The notes beneath the pieces are model-generated. The model was given only the letters and a program-made list of their open reading frames with translations, had not been told where the DNA came from and made no database searches. Below are positions 9,050 to 18,076 of a DNA stretch of 64,000 nt, piece after piece. Source of the DNA: Rhizobium oryzicola (GTDB taxonomy: Bacteria > Pseudomonadota > Alphaproteobacteria > Rhizobiales > Rhizobiaceae); the NCBI RefSeq assembly GCF_030504645.1, contig NZ_JAUKWQ010000011.1, forward strand, positions 114,086 through 178,085. Direction: 5' to 3'. Position 1 is the first letter of the stretch, and the number at the start of each line of letters is the position of its first letter. The position numbers were made by a program, and so were the translations under genes.

Positions 9050-10915
9050 TTAGAAGACGACCGGCTGCACTTCTCCGGTCTGCACATTGACCAAGCCTTG
9101 CGGCGCGTAATCGCTGGGTGCCACCAGCACCCAGCGCCAGGGCGCACAGGTGAGTGTTGCAAAGGCCAGCCGCTCGGGGAAGCCGGGGAACCATCGCGGG
9201 CTAAAGGTCGGCTCATACATCCATTCGATCTTGTCGCCTTCGGCGTAAAGCGCCTGCATTTCCTCGTGCAGAACTTCCGGCGCACGGCAGGTCATCAGGC
9301 CAGCAACCTCATAGCGCACTGTCGCGACCACCTGACCCTCGCGCACCAGCGCCCAGCCGCCATCATTGGCGGCAATCGCGTTCACGGCCTTGGCCATGGC
9401 TTCATCCGAAGAGCCGACGCACCAGATGTTATGCTTGTCATGCGCCATAGAGCAGGCAAGTGCCGTATCCGGTGTCCGCGGGCCGGTTCCGACCCAGAAC
9501 ATTTTCGAGACCGCGCCCTTGCCGGAAAAGCGGTCGACCACCGAGAATTTGGTGATGTTGCGGGTCTCGTCACGCTGTACTGCACCGTCCTTGACCGGCA
9601 ATTCGTAGGTCAGGAAATGGTCGTCCCAATGGAAGGGTCGCAGCACCGCCGCCTGCATGGTCGTGCGGCCTTCCTCTGCGGGAATGACAAAATCCGCACC
9701 CGTCAAGTCGCGGCCGATATTGATGGTCTTTGTCGCCCATTCGGGCCAATCGATCTTGGGCACCTCAGGCAGATAGCGCTTGCCGTCTGAGACCTGCCTG
9801 CCATCGGCCCATACCTTGGCGATCTCGAAGCGATCGACATCGGAGAGAAGAACGATATCGGCATAGCGGCCCGGAGTGATCGACCCGACCCAAGGCGTGA
9901 GGCGCATGTGGCGGGCAGGGTTTATGGTAGCGCACTGGATAGCGATTTCCGGTGCAAGCCCGGATTCGATCGCAAGGCGGACATTATAATCCGTCGCGCC
10001 GAGCTTCAGCGTATCGGAAGCGCTGCGGTCATCTGTGGTAAAGGCAATCTGCGACCAGTCGGAGAGACCTTTCTCCAGCAGACCCTTGATGACTTCAGGC
10101 AGGCTGTGCGGGCGAAGCTCCATGAACAGGCCATGGCGCAGCTTGTCCCAGAACTCCTGGAAGGTCCAGGCTTCGTGATCCGATGCGAGACCCGCCGCCG
10201 CAAAGGCGTTGATGGTGGGGATATCGCGAATGCCGGCCGCATGCCCTTCCACCACGCCGCGCTGCTCGAAGGTGGCGCGGATCATGCCCCAGAGGCGGTC
10301 ATAGGAGGGGTTATCGCGGTTCCAGACGGCGGGCCAGTCCATCACTTCGTCGAGGCCTGCCACCATCAGGCTTTCTTTCAGGAAGGCCTTCTGTTCGTCG
10401 TAACCCAGATAACCGCCGCCGTGCTCGTAACCAGTCGGCGGCACGGCCGAACCGGGCAGGGGGAAGATCTTCAGCGGCGAACCGGCTTCGCGTGCCTTGA
10501 GCCAAAACTCCAGCGTCTTGGCGCCATTGACGTTGGAGAATTCATGGCTCGCCTCGCAGGTCCAGGTGTTGCCGCGCGGCAGCACCAGGGCAGCCTCCCA
10601 TTCCGGCGTCAGATGCGAGCTTTCGATGTGCTTGTGCACTTCGCCGAGCCCCGGAACGGCAGCCAGGTCCGGCTCATGCAAGCGGGTCGCGACCTCCCCC
10701 GGATAGGAGCCGGCATCGCCGACATAGGCAATGCGGCGATCCTTGATGATGATTTCCTGATCTTCTGCCCAAGTCCGCGTCGCCACATCCAGCAGTCTGC
10801 CGACCCGCAATGCAACATCAGCGGGACGCTTTCCCAATGCCACAAGGGTCAGTTCCTGGCGAATGGCAATCTCGGTGGCAGAATCGGGATTGATATCGGG
10901 CCGGCGGGCAGGCAT
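9050..10915 (-). CDS. Adenine deaminase family amidohydrolase
   Basis: Metal-dependent amidohydrolase of the adenine deaminase family (adenine to hypoxanthine plus ammonia in characterised members). The metal motif is HKH at residues 94-96 followed by IESS, equivalent to the HxHIESS of adenine deaminases; further hallmarks are EASHEFSNVNG, VVEGHAAGI and TTDDRSASD. The 621-residue length fits the long alphaproteobacterial form with a C-terminal domain. It lies convergent to the polyamine-type importer and downstream of the AraC gene on the same strand (87-base gap). The true substrate could be another purine-like amine, since several paralogues in this family are uncharacterised. Confidence 0.85.
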   Translation of the reverse strand: MPARRPDINPDSATEIAIRQELTLVALGKRPADVALRVGRLLDVATRTWAEDQEIIIKDRRIAYVGDAGSYPGEVATRLHEPDLAAVPGLGEVHKHIESSHLTPEWEAALVLPRGNTWTCEASHEFSNVNGAKTLEFWLKAREAGSPLKIFPLPGSAVPPTGYEHGGGYLGYDEQKAFLKESLMVAGLDEVMDWPAVWNRDNPSYDRLWGMIRATFEQRGVVEGHAAGIRDIPTINAFAAAGLASDHEAWTFQEFWDKLRHGLFMELRPHSLPEVIKGLLEKGLSDWSQIAFTTDDRSASDTLKLGATDYNVRLAIESGLAPEIAIQCATINPARHMRLTPWVGSITPGRYADIVLLSDVDRFEIAKVWADGRQVSDGKRYLPEVPKIDWPEWATKTINIGRDLTGADFVIPAEEGRTTMQAAVLRPFHWDDHFLTYELPVKDGAVQRDETRNITKFSVVDRFSGKGAVSKMFWVGTGPRTPDTALACSMAHDKHNIWCVGSSDEAMAKAVNAIAANDGGWALVREGQVVATVRYEVAGLMTCRAPEVLHEEMQALYAEGDKIEWMYEPTFSPRWFPGFPERLAFATLTCAPWRWVLVAPSDYAPQGLVNVQTGEVQPVVF

Positions 10916-11002
10916 GGCGGTATCCTTTTCGCGACAAAAGCCGCAAGGCTATGAAATATCGGGCGATAACCCTATTTCGGGAGGCCCGCAACTGCTTAAC
11001 GG

Positions 11003-11959
11003 TTAAGCTGGAACAGCGTCGTTCTCCGAAGATTGGTCAGCATCCTTCACTTTGCTGATCACTGGATACACGACCTGCCCATCCTCCTCCCCGCGAGGGA
11101 AGTGGCCATCGCGATGCCGCCGCTCCGCAGCCTTGTAGCCGGCAGGGCTGACGCCGATATAGTGTTTGAACATGCGGGAGAAATAGTAGCTGTCGCTATA
11201 GCCGATCAGGGCTGCCGTCTCCTTCACGGATCGGCCGGCCGCCAGCAGTGCCATGGCGCGCTCCATCCTTTTGAATTCCTGATATTTCGTCGGTGTGAGG
11301 CCGACCTGCCGACGAAAGACCCGACGAAAATAATCCTGATTGTAGGGCGTGGCAGAGAGAGCATCAGCCACGATCTGGTCATTGAGCGGGTCTGCGGCAA
11401 TTCGGCTGGCCGCGACCATGACCGCCATCGAGAGCGCGTCCGGGTTGTCGACGGTTGCCTCCTGTTGCTCGCGCCAGCCCATAAAGGCTGCTTCGATGAA
11501 CTCGATGAGAAACACCATGAACAGGTGATGCTGCGCGAGTGTCGTGGAGGAGAGCGGCACAGTCTCTCGGTAATGACGCACCATTGGTTCCAGCATGTCC
11601 CAGCGTGGAAGCGCAATGCTTCGGCGAATGTCCATTTGCGAGAACATGTCCATGCGGCCGAAGACATTCAGCGTAAAGTGCTGGGCGATGCCGGTGTAGA
11701 GTTCCGTTGAAGTTGATCGTCCCACAAAATGCGTATTGGCCGGGATCAGCATGGCATTTCCCGGCTCCATCAGAATGGTTTCACCGGCAATCCGATACTG
11801 GGCGTGACCTGTAAGACATATGATAAGATCGTGAACGCTGTTTGTTTTGTCGATGCTCCAGCTTGGCGAGTGGAGCATCTTGATGGTTGAGCGAGTGAGT
11901 GTCAGGCTGAGCGCCTGAACAGGAATTGTGGCAAGCGGGCCTTGTTCGCTTTTCTCCAT
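11003..11959 (-). CDS. AraC family transcriptional regulator, probably of the pectin-fragment operon
   Basis: A 318-residue regulator with an N-terminal cupin-like sensing domain (about residues 30-140, with HDLIICLTGHAQYRIAG and a following histidine-rich turn) and a C-terminal double helix-turn-helix (about 180-285) containing DYFRRVFRRQVGLTPTKYQ and SDSYYFSRMFKHYIGVSPAGYK. This layout is typical of sugar-responsive AraC proteins. It is transcribed away from the carbohydrate importer and GH28/GH105 genes across a 335-base intergenic region, the usual arrangement for a local activator. Its ligand is inferred, not shown. Confidence 0.9.
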   Translation of the reverse strand: MEKSEQGPLATIPVQALSLTLTRSTIKMLHSPSWSIDKTNSVHDLIICLTGHAQYRIAGETILMEPGNAMLIPANTHFVGRSTSTELYTGIAQHFTLNVFGRMDMFSQMDIRRSIALPRWDMLEPMVRHYRETVPLSSTTLAQHHLFMVFLIEFIEAAFMGWREQQEATVDNPDALSMAVMVAASRIAADPLNDQIVADALSATPYNQDYFRRVFRRQVGLTPTKYQEFKRMERAMALLAAGRSVKETAALIGYSDSYYFSRMFKHYIGVSPAGYKAAERRHRDGHFPRGEEDGQVVYPVISKVKDADQSSENDAVPA

Positions 11960-12294
11960 CTTTTTGTCCGGAAGCCTCTATTCTCAATGATACCTCGTGT
12001 GATGATAGTAGCCGCATTGGACGGGGCGCGCTAGCTCCGTCGCCTGTTCAATGGGAGGAGCGGGCGAAAATGGAGGAAATTGCGGCCGTAATCGCACTGT
12101 CCTCGCAATTCGCCTTCGTTGCTGATGATGCAGATTTTAGACTATCAGGGTATTGATCGCTGCTTTGACGGTGGCACGCGGGGTGATGGCCTTGCGTCAG
12201 AAAGTGCGCCTAGGCATCTTGTCACATGGCTGAGCAGTCAGGGCGCAAACTTGTATGATGAGAAGCGGTCGGCGCTTGCTGCGGGGATTGGTCG
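11960..12294. promoter_or_regulatory. Divergent intergenic region between araC-type gene and pectin-fragment importer operon
   Basis: This 335-base stretch contains no credible gene: short open frames have stops and poor codon use, and the permease frame is closed by a TGA at 12259. It must hold both promoters and the AraC binding sites, but I see no clear palindrome or paired direct repeat that would define the operator. Confidence 0.6.
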
Positions 12295-13179
12295 ATGAGT
12301 GGTGATCATCGTTTCCTGGGGCTGCTTTATCTGTCGCCTTACATCATCGGCCTGCTGGTCTTTACCGCGCTTCCCTTCCTGGCGTCGTTCTATCTGAGCT
12401 TCACAGATTACAACCTCATGAGCACGCCCACATTCGTAGGCATCGCCAACTATGCGAAGCTGCTGACGGCGGACCGCACGTTCAAGAAGTCGCTGTCCAT
12501 CACGCTGTTCTACGTGTTCACGACGGTGCCGCTGAAGCTTGCCTTCGCACTCTTCATCGCCGTCATCCTGAACTACAAGCTGAAGTTCATCAATTTCTTC
12601 CGCACCGCCTTTTATGTGCCTTCGATCCTCGGCGGCTCGATCGCGATTGCGGTGATGTGGCGTTATCTCTTCGCCGATGTCGGCATCGTCAACATGGCGC
12701 TGCAAGGCATTGGGTTCGAACCGGTCAACTGGTTCGGTGATCCCACGAACGCGCTCTTCACCATCACGTTGCTGCGCCTGTGGCAGTTCGGTTCGGCCAT
12801 GGTGATCTTCCTGGCGGCCCTGCAGAGCATCGACAAGTCGCTTTATGAGGCGGCCTCCATTGATGGCGCTGGCAAGTTCGCCACCTTCTGGCACATCACC
12901 ATGCCGCTGATCACGCCGGTCATCTTCTTCAACCTAATCATGCAGATGGTCCAAGCGTTCCAGGAGTTCAACGGACCCTACATTATCACCCAGGGCGGCC
13001 CGCTGAAGTCCACCTACCTGCTGCCGCTCTATATCTATGAGGCCGCCTTCAAGCGCTTTGATATGGGCTATGCCTCCGCGATTGCCTGGGTCCTCTTCGC
13101 CATCATCATGGTGCTCACCCTGATTGCCTTCTGGTCCTCGCGCCATTGGGTCTACTACGCCGGCGACAAGAGGAGCTGA
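12295..13179 (+). CDS. Carbohydrate ABC transporter permease (TogM/MalF-like)
   Basis: First channel subunit of a CUT1-type sugar importer, 294 residues. It opens directly into the helix LGLLYLSPYIIGLLVFTALPFLASFYLSFTDY, typical of UgpA/MalF-type permeases, and has the EAA loop YEAASIDGAGKFATFWHITMPLITP around residues 183-207. The start at 12295 is set by an in-frame TGA at 12259. Its place ahead of a GH28 and a GH105 gene makes oligogalacturonides or rhamnogalacturonan fragments the most likely cargo, like the TogMNAB system of pectinolytic enterobacteria. Confidence 0.88.
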   Translation: MSGDHRFLGLLYLSPYIIGLLVFTALPFLASFYLSFTDYNLMSTPTFVGIANYAKLLTADRTFKKSLSITLFYVFTTVPLKLAFALFIAVILNYKLKFINFFRTAFYVPSILGGSIAIAVMWRYLFADVGIVNMALQGIGFEPVNWFGDPTNALFTITLLRLWQFGSAMVIFLAALQSIDKSLYEAASIDGAGKFATFWHITMPLITPVIFFNLIMQMVQAFQEFNGPYIITQGGPLKSTYLLPLYIYEAAFKRFDMGYASAIAWVLFAIIMVLTLIAFWSSRHWVYYAGDKRS

Positions 13180-13183
13180 TCCC

Positions 13184-14092
13184 ATGGCCGATCACGTCAT
13201 CACGACCAATCTGGCAGACGATTCCGAAGCCGCTCGCATCCTGCAGGCCCAGCGTCGTCGCCATATCATCGGTGCCACAATCCGCTACGGGATCCTGTTC
13301 GCCGTCGGTCTCATCATGCTCTACCCGCTGATCTGGCTGGTGGGCGCATCCTTCAAGACCAATTCGGAAATCTTTGCGGGCCCTGGCTTCATTCCGGATT
13401 CCCCGACCATTGCCGGTTATGTCCAGGGATGGCAGACCTCGACGCCCTATACCTTCGGACGCTTCTTCTGGAATACGTTCCTGATCGTCATCCCGAAGAT
13501 CATCGGCACGGCCATTTCTTGCACGGCAGTGGCTTATGGTTTCGCGCGCTTCGATTTCCCCGGCAAGAAGATCCTGTTTGCATCGCTGATCGCGACGCTG
13601 CTTCTGCCGAATGTCGTCACCCGCATTCCGCAATACCTGCTGTTCCGCGATCTCGGCTGGCTGGACAGCTTCCTGCCGCTCTGGGTGCCCTCTGCCTTTG
13701 CGGGTGACGCCTTCTTCGTCTTCATGTTGGTTCAGTTCCTGCGCGCCATCCCGCGCGACATGGAAGAGGCCGCGCGCGTAGACGGCGCCTCCACCTGGCA
13801 GGTTCTGGTCTTCATCGTCGTGCCGCTTCTGACGCCGGCGCTGATCTCGGTCTGCCTGTTCCAGTTCATGTGGACGATGAACGACTTCCTTGGGCCGCTC
13901 ATCTACATCTCGTCGGTGGACAAGTTCCCCGTTTCGCTCGCCCTCAAACTCTCGATCGATACCACCGAAGCCTTCGAGTGGAACCGCATCCTGGCCATGT
14001 CCGTGCTGACTATCCTGCCGGCGCTGACCGTTTTCTTCGTGGCCCAGAAATACTTCATCGAAGGCATCTCCGCCGGTGGCGTGAAAGGATAA
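13184..14092 (+). CDS. Carbohydrate ABC transporter permease (TogN/MalG-like)
   Basis: Second channel subunit, 302 residues from ATG 13184, preceded by AGGAG with good spacing; an upstream in-frame ATG at 13124 overlaps the previous gene and is not used. The N-terminus is a soluble stretch of about 40 residues before IRYGILFAVGLIMLYPLIWLV. The EAA loop is EEAARVDGASTWQVLVFIVVPLLTP, and the C-terminal AQKYFIEGISAGGVKG is a hallmark of MalG/UgpE-type permeases. It lies four bases after the first permease and four bases before the ATPase. Confidence 0.9.
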   Translation: MADHVITTNLADDSEAARILQAQRRRHIIGATIRYGILFAVGLIMLYPLIWLVGASFKTNSEIFAGPGFIPDSPTIAGYVQGWQTSTPYTFGRFFWNTFLIVIPKIIGTAISCTAVAYGFARFDFPGKKILFASLIATLLLPNVVTRIPQYLLFRDLGWLDSFLPLWVPSAFAGDAFFVFMLVQFLRAIPRDMEEAARVDGASTWQVLVFIVVPLLTPALISVCLFQFMWTMNDFLGPLIYISSVDKFPVSLALKLSIDTTEAFEWNRILAMSVLTILPALTVFFVAQKYFIEGISAGGVKG

Positions 14093-14096
14093 TCCG

Positions 14097-15209
14097 ATGG
14101 CTCGTTTGCAGCTGAGAAATCTTGAAAAGGACTACGGCGGTTTCAAAGCCGTGCATGGCATCAACCTTGAAGTGGCGGATGGCGAATTCATGGTGCTGGT
14201 TGGCCCATCCGGCTGCGCCAAATCCACCACGCTGCGCATGATTGCAGGCCTTGAGCGCGTGACCGGCGGCGAGATCCGTATCGGCGACAGCCTTGTTAAC
14301 GACAAGGCGCCGGGTGAGCGCGGCATTGCGATGGTGTTCCAGAACTATGCGCTCTATCCGCACATGAAGGTACGCAAGAACCTGTCCTTCGGTCTGCGGC
14401 TGAAGCGCCGCCCGAAGGAGGAAATCGAGCAGGCAACCCACGACGTTTCCAACATTCTGGAGATTGGCGACTATCTGGAGCGCCTGCCCAAGCAACTGTC
14501 CGGCGGTCAGGCACAGCGTGTCGCGGTCGGCCGCGCGCTGATCAAGAAGCCGCAGGTCTTCCTGTTCGATGAGCCGCTTTCCAACCTCGATGCCAAGCTC
14601 CGTGCGTCCATGCGCGTGCGCATCACCGATCTGCACAAGCAGCTGAAGGCGGATGGCCTGCAATCCACCGTCGTCTACGTCACACACGACCAGACGGAAG
14701 CCATGACCATGGGTGACCGCATCTGCGTGATGAAGGAAGGTCGCATCATGCAGGTGGCGGATCCCGTCAAGCTCTATAACCGTCCGGCCAATGCCTTCGT
14801 GGCGGGTTTCATCGGAAGCCCGGAAATGAACCTCATCGATTCCAAGCTGGATGGACGGTCGCTGAAGATCGGCGGCAAGGTTCTGGAACTGGATGATGAG
14901 ATGTTGTCGCGTCTTCAGCCGCGCGGCACTGACGTCACGCTCGGCGTACGCCCGCAGCATTTTGCCGTGGTTGGGGTGGATGTTGCCAACGCTCTCGACG
15001 GCCGCGTCTCGCATGTCGAGTTCATGGGCCACGAAGTCTATCTCTACATTCGCGTGGAAGGGCAGCAGGTCATCGCTGTCGTTCCGGCCAATCACTACGA
15101 TCGCGGCAAGATCAATGGCGACGCCATCCGCTTGGCGCCGCAGGCGGGTAGCGCGCATCTCTTCGATCGCGCATCGGGCGAGAACATCTCGCTTTCGAAT
15201 CAAGCTTGA
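14097..15209 (+). CDS. Carbohydrate ABC transporter ATP-binding protein (UgpC/MsmX/TogA-like)
   Basis: ATPase of the sugar importer, 370 residues, with Walker A GPSGCAKSTT at 36-45 (Ala in place of the usual third Gly, a variant seen in this family), Q-loop VFQNYALYPHMKV, signature LSGGQAQR, Walker B VFLFDEPLSNLDA and switch YVTHDQTEAMTMGDR. The C-terminal 120 residues form the OB/TOBE regulatory part (NRPANAFVAGFIGSPEMN onwards). It is embedded between permease and binding-protein genes in a tight operon. Confidence 0.92.
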   Translation: MARLQLRNLEKDYGGFKAVHGINLEVADGEFMVLVGPSGCAKSTTLRMIAGLERVTGGEIRIGDSLVNDKAPGERGIAMVFQNYALYPHMKVRKNLSFGLRLKRRPKEEIEQATHDVSNILEIGDYLERLPKQLSGGQAQRVAVGRALIKKPQVFLFDEPLSNLDAKLRASMRVRITDLHKQLKADGLQSTVVYVTHDQTEAMTMGDRICVMKEGRIMQVADPVKLYNRPANAFVAGFIGSPEMNLIDSKLDGRSLKIGGKVLELDDEMLSRLQPRGTDVTLGVRPQHFAVVGVDVANALDGRVSHVEFMGHEVYLYIRVEGQQVIAVVPANHYDRGKINGDAIRLAPQAGSAHLFDRASGENISLSNQA

Positions 15210-15236
15210 ATTCCAAAGGTTCTCGGGAGGAACGAT

Positions 15237-16496
15237 ATGAAACTGACCAAGATTTTCCTCGGCGTGGCACTGGCCGCGACAAGCCTGGCGCAGACGGCGA
15301 ATGCCTCCAACCTGCGCATGTCCTGGTGGGGGGGCGATAGCCGCCACAAGGCCACGCAGGTTGCGTTGAAGGCCTGCGGCGACAAGTATGGTCACACGAT
15401 CGCGGCCGAGTTTACCGGTTGGGACGGGCATCTGGAAAAGGTAACGACGCAGATCGCCGGCGGCACCGAAGCCGATATCATGCAGATTAACTGGCCCTGG
15501 TTGCCGCTCTTTTCCATCAATGGCGATGGTTTCGCGGACCTCAACCAGTACAAGGATATTATCGACCTTAGCCAGTGGACGAAGGACGATCTGGCGGCCG
15601 GTACCATGAACGGCAAGCTGAACGGCCTTTCCGTTTCCACCACTGGCCGCGTGTTCATGTTCAACAAGACCGCACTCGACAAGGCCGGCGTTGCCATCCC
15701 CAAAACATGGGATGAACTGTTTGCTGCTGCAAAGACGCTGAAGACCAAGGTCGGCCCCGAAGCCTATCCGATGAATGCGGTCAAGGAGACGGCGGTTCTT
15801 CTGATCTCGCTCTATACCACCCAGAATACCGGCAAGGATCTGGTGGACCAGAAGGCCAAGAAGGTGGCCTGGAGTGCCGAGGAACTCGCAAAGGGTATCG
15901 ATTTCTACGGCAAGCTCGTCAAGGAAGGCGTCGTACAGACGCAGAAGTCGGTCGCTTCGGAGGGCAATCTCAACCTGTTCGAAAGCCCGAAATGGGCGGA
16001 TGGGCGCATCTCCGGTTCCTATGAGTGGGATTCGACCTTCTCAAAATATGCTGATCCGCTGAAGGGCCAGAAGCTTGAGCCGGTGTCGATCCTGAAGAAC
16101 ACGGATGCCAAGACGGAAGGCGTCTACCGCAAGCCGTCTATGGTCTTCTCCATTTCCAAGCGGTCGAAGGACCCGAAAGCGGCCGCCCAGATCCTCAACT
16201 GCCTGCTGAACGAGCCGGAAGGCATCAATGCCATGGGGACGGCCCGTGGCCTGCCGGCCAGCAAGATCGCAGCCAAGACGCTGATTGACGGCGGCAAGAT
16301 CGAACCGGAAATCGTGGCGGCCAATGCCATCATCATGAACGGCACCGGCCCGACCGTATCGCCGCTGAACGAGCATCCGGAAGTGCGCGCCGTCTTCATC
16401 GATACGTTGGAGGAATATGCCTACGGCCAGATCAAGTCTCAGGAAGCCGCAGAAGCCATCATCGATGGTGTGAACGCCGTCCTGAAGAAGTTCTGA
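15237..16496 (+). CDS. Carbohydrate ABC transporter substrate-binding protein (TogB-like)
   Basis: Periplasmic ligand-binding protein, 419 residues, with a signal peptide (MKLTKIFLGVALAATSLA, cleavage after ANA). The body has the family 1 solute-binding features: LRMSWWGGDSRHKATQ at the mature N-terminus, EADIMQINWPWL, and a segment near KPSMVFSISKRSKDPKAA. The start has GGGAGG seven bases upstream. The gene order permease-permease-ATPase-binding protein-GH28-GH105 suggests pectin-derived oligosaccharides as ligand. A hairpin after the stop may protect its message. Confidence 0.88.
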   Translation: MKLTKIFLGVALAATSLAQTANASNLRMSWWGGDSRHKATQVALKACGDKYGHTIAAEFTGWDGHLEKVTTQIAGGTEADIMQINWPWLPLFSINGDGFADLNQYKDIIDLSQWTKDDLAAGTMNGKLNGLSVSTTGRVFMFNKTALDKAGVAIPKTWDELFAAAKTLKTKVGPEAYPMNAVKETAVLLISLYTTQNTGKDLVDQKAKKVAWSAEELAKGIDFYGKLVKEGVVQTQKSVASEGNLNLFESPKWADGRISGSYEWDSTFSKYADPLKGQKLEPVSILKNTDAKTEGVYRKPSMVFSISKRSKDPKAAAQILNCLLNEPEGINAMGTARGLPASKIAAKTLIDGGKIEPEIVAANAIIMNGTGPTVSPLNEHPEVRAVFIDTLEEYAYGQIKSQEAAEAIIDGVNAVLKKF

Positions 16497-16504
16497 TATC
16501 GCGC

Positions 16505-16530
16505 TGGCTCCCCTCCAGAGAGGGGAGCCA
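16505..16530 (+). repeat. Perfect 11-bp-stem hairpin between binding-protein and polygalacturonase genes
   Basis: TGGCTCCCCTC (16505-16515) pairs perfectly with GAGGGGAGCCA (16520-16530) around a four-base loop. There is no T-run after it, so it is more likely an mRNA-stabilising or partial-termination structure than a full terminator; the next gene starts at 16562. Confidence 0.65.
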
Positions 16531-16561
16531 CACCCGAACATTTCCCAAAAAGGTTGATGCC

Positions 16562-18076
16562 ATGTCCACGCTGACGCTTCTCGCGGCAACGTCACGAACT
16601 GCCACATTCCGTCTCGACGCCGATGCGAACCAGTATTTCCTTCCCGGGTCGCGTTCGTGGCGGTTGCTGGATGGTGACGGCAATTCCTGCGGCGAAGGCC
16701 GTACGGACAAAGTGGTGTTTACCCTTGTCGGTCTGCAGCCGCAAAAGAACTACCGGATCGCTCTGGAGGACGCCACGATCTGCGAGTTCAAAACGCTTGC
16801 GGAATCCGCGCTGATCGACATTACCGCCGCAGGTGCTTCGCTCGATGCCGAAGACAATACGGCGTTCATCCAGCAGGCGATCGATACATTGCCGGCCGGT
16901 GGGACGTTGAAGGTTCCTGCGGGGACATTTCTGACAGGGCCGCTGTTCCTCAAGAGCCACATGACCCTTCTCCTGGAGGATGGAGCCTGTCTGAAAGGAC
17001 TTATAGATCGTGACCGCTATCCCATTCTGGCTGCGCGGCATGAGGATGGCCGGGTTCTGGGAACGTGGGAAGGTGTTTGTGAGCCCTGCTATGCAAGCCT
17101 GATCACCGCGCTGGATTGCGAAGATCTGGCCATTACCGGTGCCGGTATCATCGATGGCGGTGCTGACGGCGGTGACTGGTGGACCTGGCCGAAGGAGACA
17201 CGCAATGGTGCGCGGCGTCCGCGGACGGTTTTTCTGTCCCACAATCGGGGCGTATTGCTGACGGGCGTCACGGTTCGCAATTCTCCGTCGTGGACGGTGC
17301 ATCCGGTCCTTAGCCGGGATGTTGTCGTCGCCGACCTCAAGATCGAAAACGATCCTTACTCTCCCAATACAGACGGCCTCAATCCCGAGTGCTGCCGCAA
17401 CGTTCTTCTCACGGGCATCTTCTTTTCCGTCGGTGATGACTGCATCGCCATCAAGGCTGGAAAGAGGGACCCGAAGGGCGGTCTCGACCAACCCTGTGAA
17501 GGTATCGCGATCGAGAACTGCCGCATGGAACGGGGTCACGGTGGCGTTGTGATCGGCAGCGAAATGAGCGGCAGCGTTCGAAATGTAAGCGTGCGCCGCT
17601 GCAGCCTGAGCGAAACCGACCGTGGCCTGCGGGTGAAGACGCGGCGAGGCCGCGGTGGCGCGGTGGAGAATATCACGGTCGAAGACTGCGTGATGGAGCG
17701 GGTAGCCGTGCCGCTCGTCATCAACTCGTTTTACTTCTGCGACGCCGATGGCCGCTCGGATTATGTCCAGTCCCGCTCGCCCTATCCCGTCTCAGATACC
17801 ACGCCGATCATTCGAGGCATTACCATCCGCAATGTCGTGGCTGACAACGTGGCGGTCTCTGCCGCAGCCCTTTACGGACTGCCGGAAGCGCCGATCGAAG
17901 ACGTCACCATCGAAAACTACCGCGTCAGCTTCGACCCTGATGCAGTAGGTGACGTGCCCGACATGGCGCTCTATTTCGAGCCGCTTCGTCACGCGGGGAT
18001 TGTCACCCAGAACACCCAGCTTTCTCACGAGGCCGACCTGACCGTCGTTTCTCCCCAGCAGAGTACCGCCGTATGA
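16562..18076 (+). CDS. Glycoside hydrolase family 28 polygalacturonase, apparently cytoplasmic
   Basis: Hydrolyses alpha-1,4 galacturonosyl (or related rhamnogalacturonan) bonds. All four GH28 motifs are present: NTD at 269-271, the catalytic pair Asp292-Asp293 in GDDCIAIKAG, His326 in GHGGVVIGS, and RVK at 357-359 in place of the usual RIK. An N-terminal region of about 80 residues with a beta-rich fibronectin-like character precedes the right-handed beta-helix, as in exo-acting PehX-type enzymes. No signal peptide is visible, so the enzyme should act on imported oligomers. The stop overlaps the next start by four bases. Confidence 0.92.
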   Translation: MSTLTLLAATSRTATFRLDADANQYFLPGSRSWRLLDGDGNSCGEGRTDKVVFTLVGLQPQKNYRIALEDATICEFKTLAESALIDITAAGASLDAEDNTAFIQQAIDTLPAGGTLKVPAGTFLTGPLFLKSHMTLLLEDGACLKGLIDRDRYPILAARHEDGRVLGTWEGVCEPCYASLITALDCEDLAITGAGIIDGGADGGDWWTWPKETRNGARRPRTVFLSHNRGVLLTGVTVRNSPSWTVHPVLSRDVVVADLKIENDPYSPNTDGLNPECCRNVLLTGIFFSVGDDCIAIKAGKRDPKGGLDQPCEGIAIENCRMERGHGGVVIGSEMSGSVRNVSVRRCSLSETDRGLRVKTRRGRGGAVENITVEDCVMERVAVPLVINSFYFCDADGRSDYVQSRSPYPVSDTTPIIRGITIRNVVADNVAVSAAALYGLPEAPIEDVTIENYRVSFDPDAVGDVPDMALYFEPLRHAGIVTQNTQLSHEADLTVVSPQQSTAV

